DNA of 45,223 nucleotides from Nostoc spongiaeforme FACHB-130. Lineage in GTDB: Bacteria > Cyanobacteriota > Cyanobacteriia > Cyanobacteriales > Nostocaceae. The notes beneath the pieces are model-generated. The model was not told where the DNA came from, ran no database searches, and saw only the letters and a program-made list of their open reading frames with translations. Below are positions 44,524-45,223 of this stretch, in pieces; positions within the stretch are counted from its first letter, which is position 1, and the number at the start of each line of letters is the position of its first letter. The stretch is taken from contig NZ_JACJTB010000052.1 in assembly GCF_014698475.1 (NCBI RefSeq), forward strand, positions 1 through 45,223. Direction: 5' to 3'. The translations under genes were made by a program, and so were the position numbers.

Positions 44524-44922
44524 ATGGAACCATTAACTACTGCGGCGATCGCACTTGGCTCTGTAGTCGCCACTAAAGCGTTAGAAAGAACAGGTGAAAT
44601 GGTTGGCGAAACTCTGTGGAATAAAACTGGCGAATTGCTTGTCAAGCTGAGAAAACACTCACCGAATGTTGTCGCCGCGATTGAAAAAGCACCAACCACA
44701 CCATTAGATTATGGCAATGCTGTATTAGAAGTGGAAGCTGCGGCTAAGGCTGATCCTGAAATCGCGCAAGCTGTACAAGAAGTAGCAACAGCAGCACAAG
44801 CAGAGACAAATCCCAAGTTTGTAGAAATTCTGGCTACGCCTAATTTAACAAAATTGGCAGACAAGATTGGTATGGTTGTGATGTCGGGTGGGACAGGTAA
44901 TATTGGAACAATGTCTTTTTAA
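44524..44922 (+). CDS. Small cyanobacterial helical protein, possibly a conflict-system partner
   Basis: The 132-residue product starts MEPLTTAAIALGSVVATKA, continues ERTGEMVGETLWNKTGELLV, and has a conserved-looking centre AIEKAPTTPLDYGNAVLEVE. An Ala-rich helix follows (about 75-100), and the C terminus is short and Gly-rich (VVMSGGTGNIG). I recall this as a cyanobacterial family often encoded beside NACHT- or WD40-type or other multi-domain proteins. That association is from memory and its neighbour is missing here. It is soluble and mostly helical with no catalytic motif. A long repeat follows directly after its stop, then a transposase start, so a downstream partner may have been lost or displaced. 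Confidence 0.65.
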   Translation: MEPLTTAAIALGSVVATKALERTGEMVGETLWNKTGELLVKLRKHSPNVVAAIEKAPTTPLDYGNAVLEVEAAAKADPEIAQAVQEVATAAQAETNPKFVEILATPNLTKLADKIGMVVMSGGTGNIGTMSF

Positions 44923-44923
44923 A

Positions 44924-45033
44924 GATCCCCCTAAATCCCCCTTAAAAAGCTACCGTGTATACATAAATCATCTGATCCCCCTAAATCCCCCTTAAAAAGG
45001 GGGACTTTGATTCTAATTCCCCCCTTTTTAAGC
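44924..45033. repeat. Repeat complex (CCCCCTAAATCCCCCTT type) with a long palindrome
   Basis: The unit GATCCCCCTAAATCCCCCTT followed by AAAAAG occurs at 44924-44949 and 44974-44999. The second copy continues to GGGGG, forming a perfect palindrome CCCCCTT-AAA-AAGGGGG (44987-45003). An inverted partner CCCCCCTTTTTAAG is at 45019-45032. A similar word occurs twice: GCTACCGTGTATACATAAAT (44949-44968) and GCTACGGTGTACACACAAGT (45033-45052). These could be ends of the insertion sequence that starts to the right. Confidence 0.75.
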
Positions 45034-45152
45034 TACGGTGTACACACAAGTGGTAGCTGCAAGGATTTCAGGCATAACAGACCAGTTAAATTAAGTTGTA
45101 CACATAAATAGATGTCTATTAGTAAGACAAGGAAAGTGAGGAGAAAAAACAG

Positions 45153-45223
45153 ATGGAAAACCCAATTTTAATTCATGCACAAGAGTCTCAGGGGAAAACA
45201 TTCGGCGACCCCAGGCTGGTAAA
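45153..45223 (+). mobile_element. Start of an insertion-sequence transposase (IS4-like, partial)
   Basis: An ATG at 45153 with a strong ribosome binding site (GAGGAG at 45138-45143, spacing 9) reads MENPILIHAQESQGKTFGDP before the window ends. The TFGDPRLVK beginning resembles IS4/Tn5-like transposases, whose N-terminal DNA-binding domain has FGDxRL. Only 23 codons are visible. The repeats 100-200 bp upstream may be its left end. Confidence 0.55.

Overview
The window is chromosomal DNA of a filamentous, probably heterocyst-forming cyanobacterium (Nostoc/Anabaena/Calothrix-like). The evidence is frequent HIP1 palindromes (GCGATCGC) inside genes, cyanobacteria-restricted families (DUF4327, DUF2808 fused to a caspase domain, a BCD/PucC-type pigment transporter, DUF4058, DUF4351), a bacterial-type THI-box before thiC, and many heptameric short tandem repeats (STRRs) typical of that group. 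No rRNA or tRNA gene and no CRISPR array was seen.

Layout. 1-4.6 kb is an accessory patch: the start of an IS630-like transposase running off the left edge, a Uma2 nuclease gene damaged at its 5' end, an aldo/keto reductase, a VapC-type toxin with its partner, a vapC remnant, and an A+T-rich DUF262 + AlbA_2 fusion that looks like a restriction/defence protein. 5-9.6 kb holds housekeeping-like genes: BCD transporter, inositol-monophosphatase-like enzyme, a zinc alcohol dehydrogenase and hypotheticals. 9.7-16.8 kb is a minus-strand glycan-modification operon: a small TPR membrane protein, a 1334-residue methyltransferase/GT2/methyltransferase/GT4 protein and a GT41 (SPINDLY-like) transferase. 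The last two share one homologous ~110-residue domain placed at facing ends. A broken SDR gene sits at the operon's 3' end. 17.6-23.6 kb carries signalling and RNA-modification genes: DUF4327, an FHA Ser/Thr kinase beside a zinc-ribbon PP2C phosphatase, a PAS histidine kinase and an RluE-type pseudouridine synthase. 23.7-26.2 kb has a phosphodiester glycosidase and riboswitch-controlled thiC. 26.3-30.2 kb is a mixed patch: DUF4351, DUF4058, a DUF433/DUF5615 toxin-antitoxin pair whose toxin seems internally deleted, a TM2/SHOCT protein and a helix-hairpin-helix protein. 31-38.1 kb has an SDR, a GH57 protein, two tandemly duplicated caspase-DUF2808 genes and a CBS-domain histidine kinase. 38.9-42.5 kb is a probable permease operon (YraQ-like permease, TIGR03943 partner, Ig-like/beta-propeller-like protein). 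42.7-45.2 kb is repeat-rich, with small conserved hypotheticals, a nine-unit 21-bp array, a MITE-like palindrome, and the start of another transposase at the right edge.

The most unusual structural pattern is the placement of STRRs. Arrays of 7-, 8- or 9-bp units sit at the 3' ends of at least ten genes. In several cases (ADH at 9248, the hypothetical ending at 9331, DUF4327 at 17809, PP2C at 19228, caspase 2 at 36597) the repeat unit itself supplies the stop codon, and in one case (40985) it supplies the start codon. The best candidates for an undescribed system are the DUF262-AlbA_2 protein, the shared head/tail domain of the glycosyltransferase operon, and the duplicated secreted caspase-DUF2808 pair.
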